Assembly: GCA_029204225.1 (NCBI GenBank)
Contig: CM055111.1
Location: forward strand, 6,420,938 to 6,484,937
Direction of reading: 5' to 3'
Source of the DNA: Diphasiastrum complanatum
Taxonomy: Eukaryota; Streptophyta; Lycopodiopsida; Lycopodiales; Lycopodiaceae
Length of the DNA: 64,000 bases
Part shown: positions 63,431-64,000 of the stretch, one piece after another
Layout of the letters: each line of letters opens with the position of its first letter
How positions within the stretch are numbered: the first letter of the stretch is position 1
Position numbers and translations under genes: made by a program
The notes under the pieces: generated by a model
The model's database searches: none
Seen by the model: the letters and a program-made list of their open reading frames with translations, nothing else
Told to the model about the DNA's origin: nothing

Positions 63431-64000
63431 CAACAAAATCTGCATCCATTGCCAGGGGTAAACTTGAAATCAATATCTGTGACTTTATCTATATAATTTT
63501 TGTCAACATTAGATGTGGTGAGCAGAAAATGATAGAAAATTCTTTAGCTTTTCAAGCAAACACAATATGGGTTCAAAAATTCAAAAGCACGATCTAGAAA
63601 ATTCCATTTATTTATTATTAGTATTATTATTAATTTGAAGCTTTATAGACAAAAGCTTATACCTCTACAGCTTGATTAATTAGCTGGTAAGTTGCTCAGT
63701 TGTCATGTTATTGAAGAGGTAAAAGTTGATTATTACTATCTTTTATATGAATATAAAGATGATAACAAAAAATGAGAATATAAAATGTTTTTCTTGTGCG
63801 GAAGATAAAATATAATGACTTGATCTACTTATCACAATAAATTGTTTTTTTTAAGGTTGCATTTTTGAAAAATACAAGTTTTACCTCACTTCAAATAATT
63901 CATGTTTAGTTGAAAATTTTGTGATGATAATTTATATGTGGATGAGTTCAAACTATCAACTAAACATTTTCTCTCTTGTCCCTTCAACTTACAAATCCTT
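63431..64000. other. no recognised feature
   Basis: Very AT-rich, with short frames only. Confidence 0.5.

Overview
The window looks like nuclear DNA of a land plant with a large, repeat-dominated genome. The reasons are one spliced gene with GT-AG introns encoding a plant-type ascorbate-reducible cytochrome b561, dense nested Ty1/copia and Ty3/gypsy retroelements, hAT and SWIM-finger remnants, and many long CT/GA/GT microsatellites. The many old, degenerate copies and a non-LTR-like reverse transcriptase unlike common angiosperm LINEs make a gymnosperm or fern plausible, but the sequence does not prove the lineage. There are no bacterial operons, CRISPR arrays or rRNA genes. LAYOUT: 1-942 is the 3' end of a chromodomain Ty3/gypsy element with its LTR. 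1.7-2.8 kb is a fragment (copy A) of an unusual reverse transcriptase (RT) element. 3.7-11.8 kb, minus strand, is a gypsy family with three related LTRs in a row and two unidentified ORFs (X and Y), each sitting just upstream of an LTR. 11.8-13.5 kb is a decayed copia element whose short LTR interrupts the last of those LTRs. 13.9-17.5 kb, minus strand, is the cytochrome b561 gene, the only recognisable host gene. 18.5-24.5 kb is a full-length copia element with both LTRs, a target-site duplication (TSD) and a PBS, but broken frames. 25.3-26.6 and 37.7-38.8 kb are inverted copies of a SWIM zinc-finger gene fragment. 27.3-37.0 kb, between those inverted copies, is a cluster of pieces of the unusual RT element: a large near-palindrome, an RT 3' half and 5' half lying tail to tail, and a third copy of the 5' part split by a 2.7-kb solo-LTR-like insertion. 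Microsatellites lie at many of the joints. 37.2-46.4 kb holds copia scraps, a second copy of ORF Y, a small LTR element with a 1.2-kb insertion in one LTR, and a hAT transposase remnant. 46.7-64 kb is mostly copia fragments on both strands, a gypsy LTR, a tRNA-like SINE with a 15-bp TSD, a gypsy-copia junction and two minisatellites. HOW THE GENES RELATE: apart from cytochrome b561 (a transmembrane electron carrier, probably tonoplast, using ascorbate), everything recognisable is mobile-element sequence and nearly all of it is disabled. The history reads as repeated nested insertion, truncation and inversion. Element names (copia-alpha and so on) are local labels for this window, not published names.
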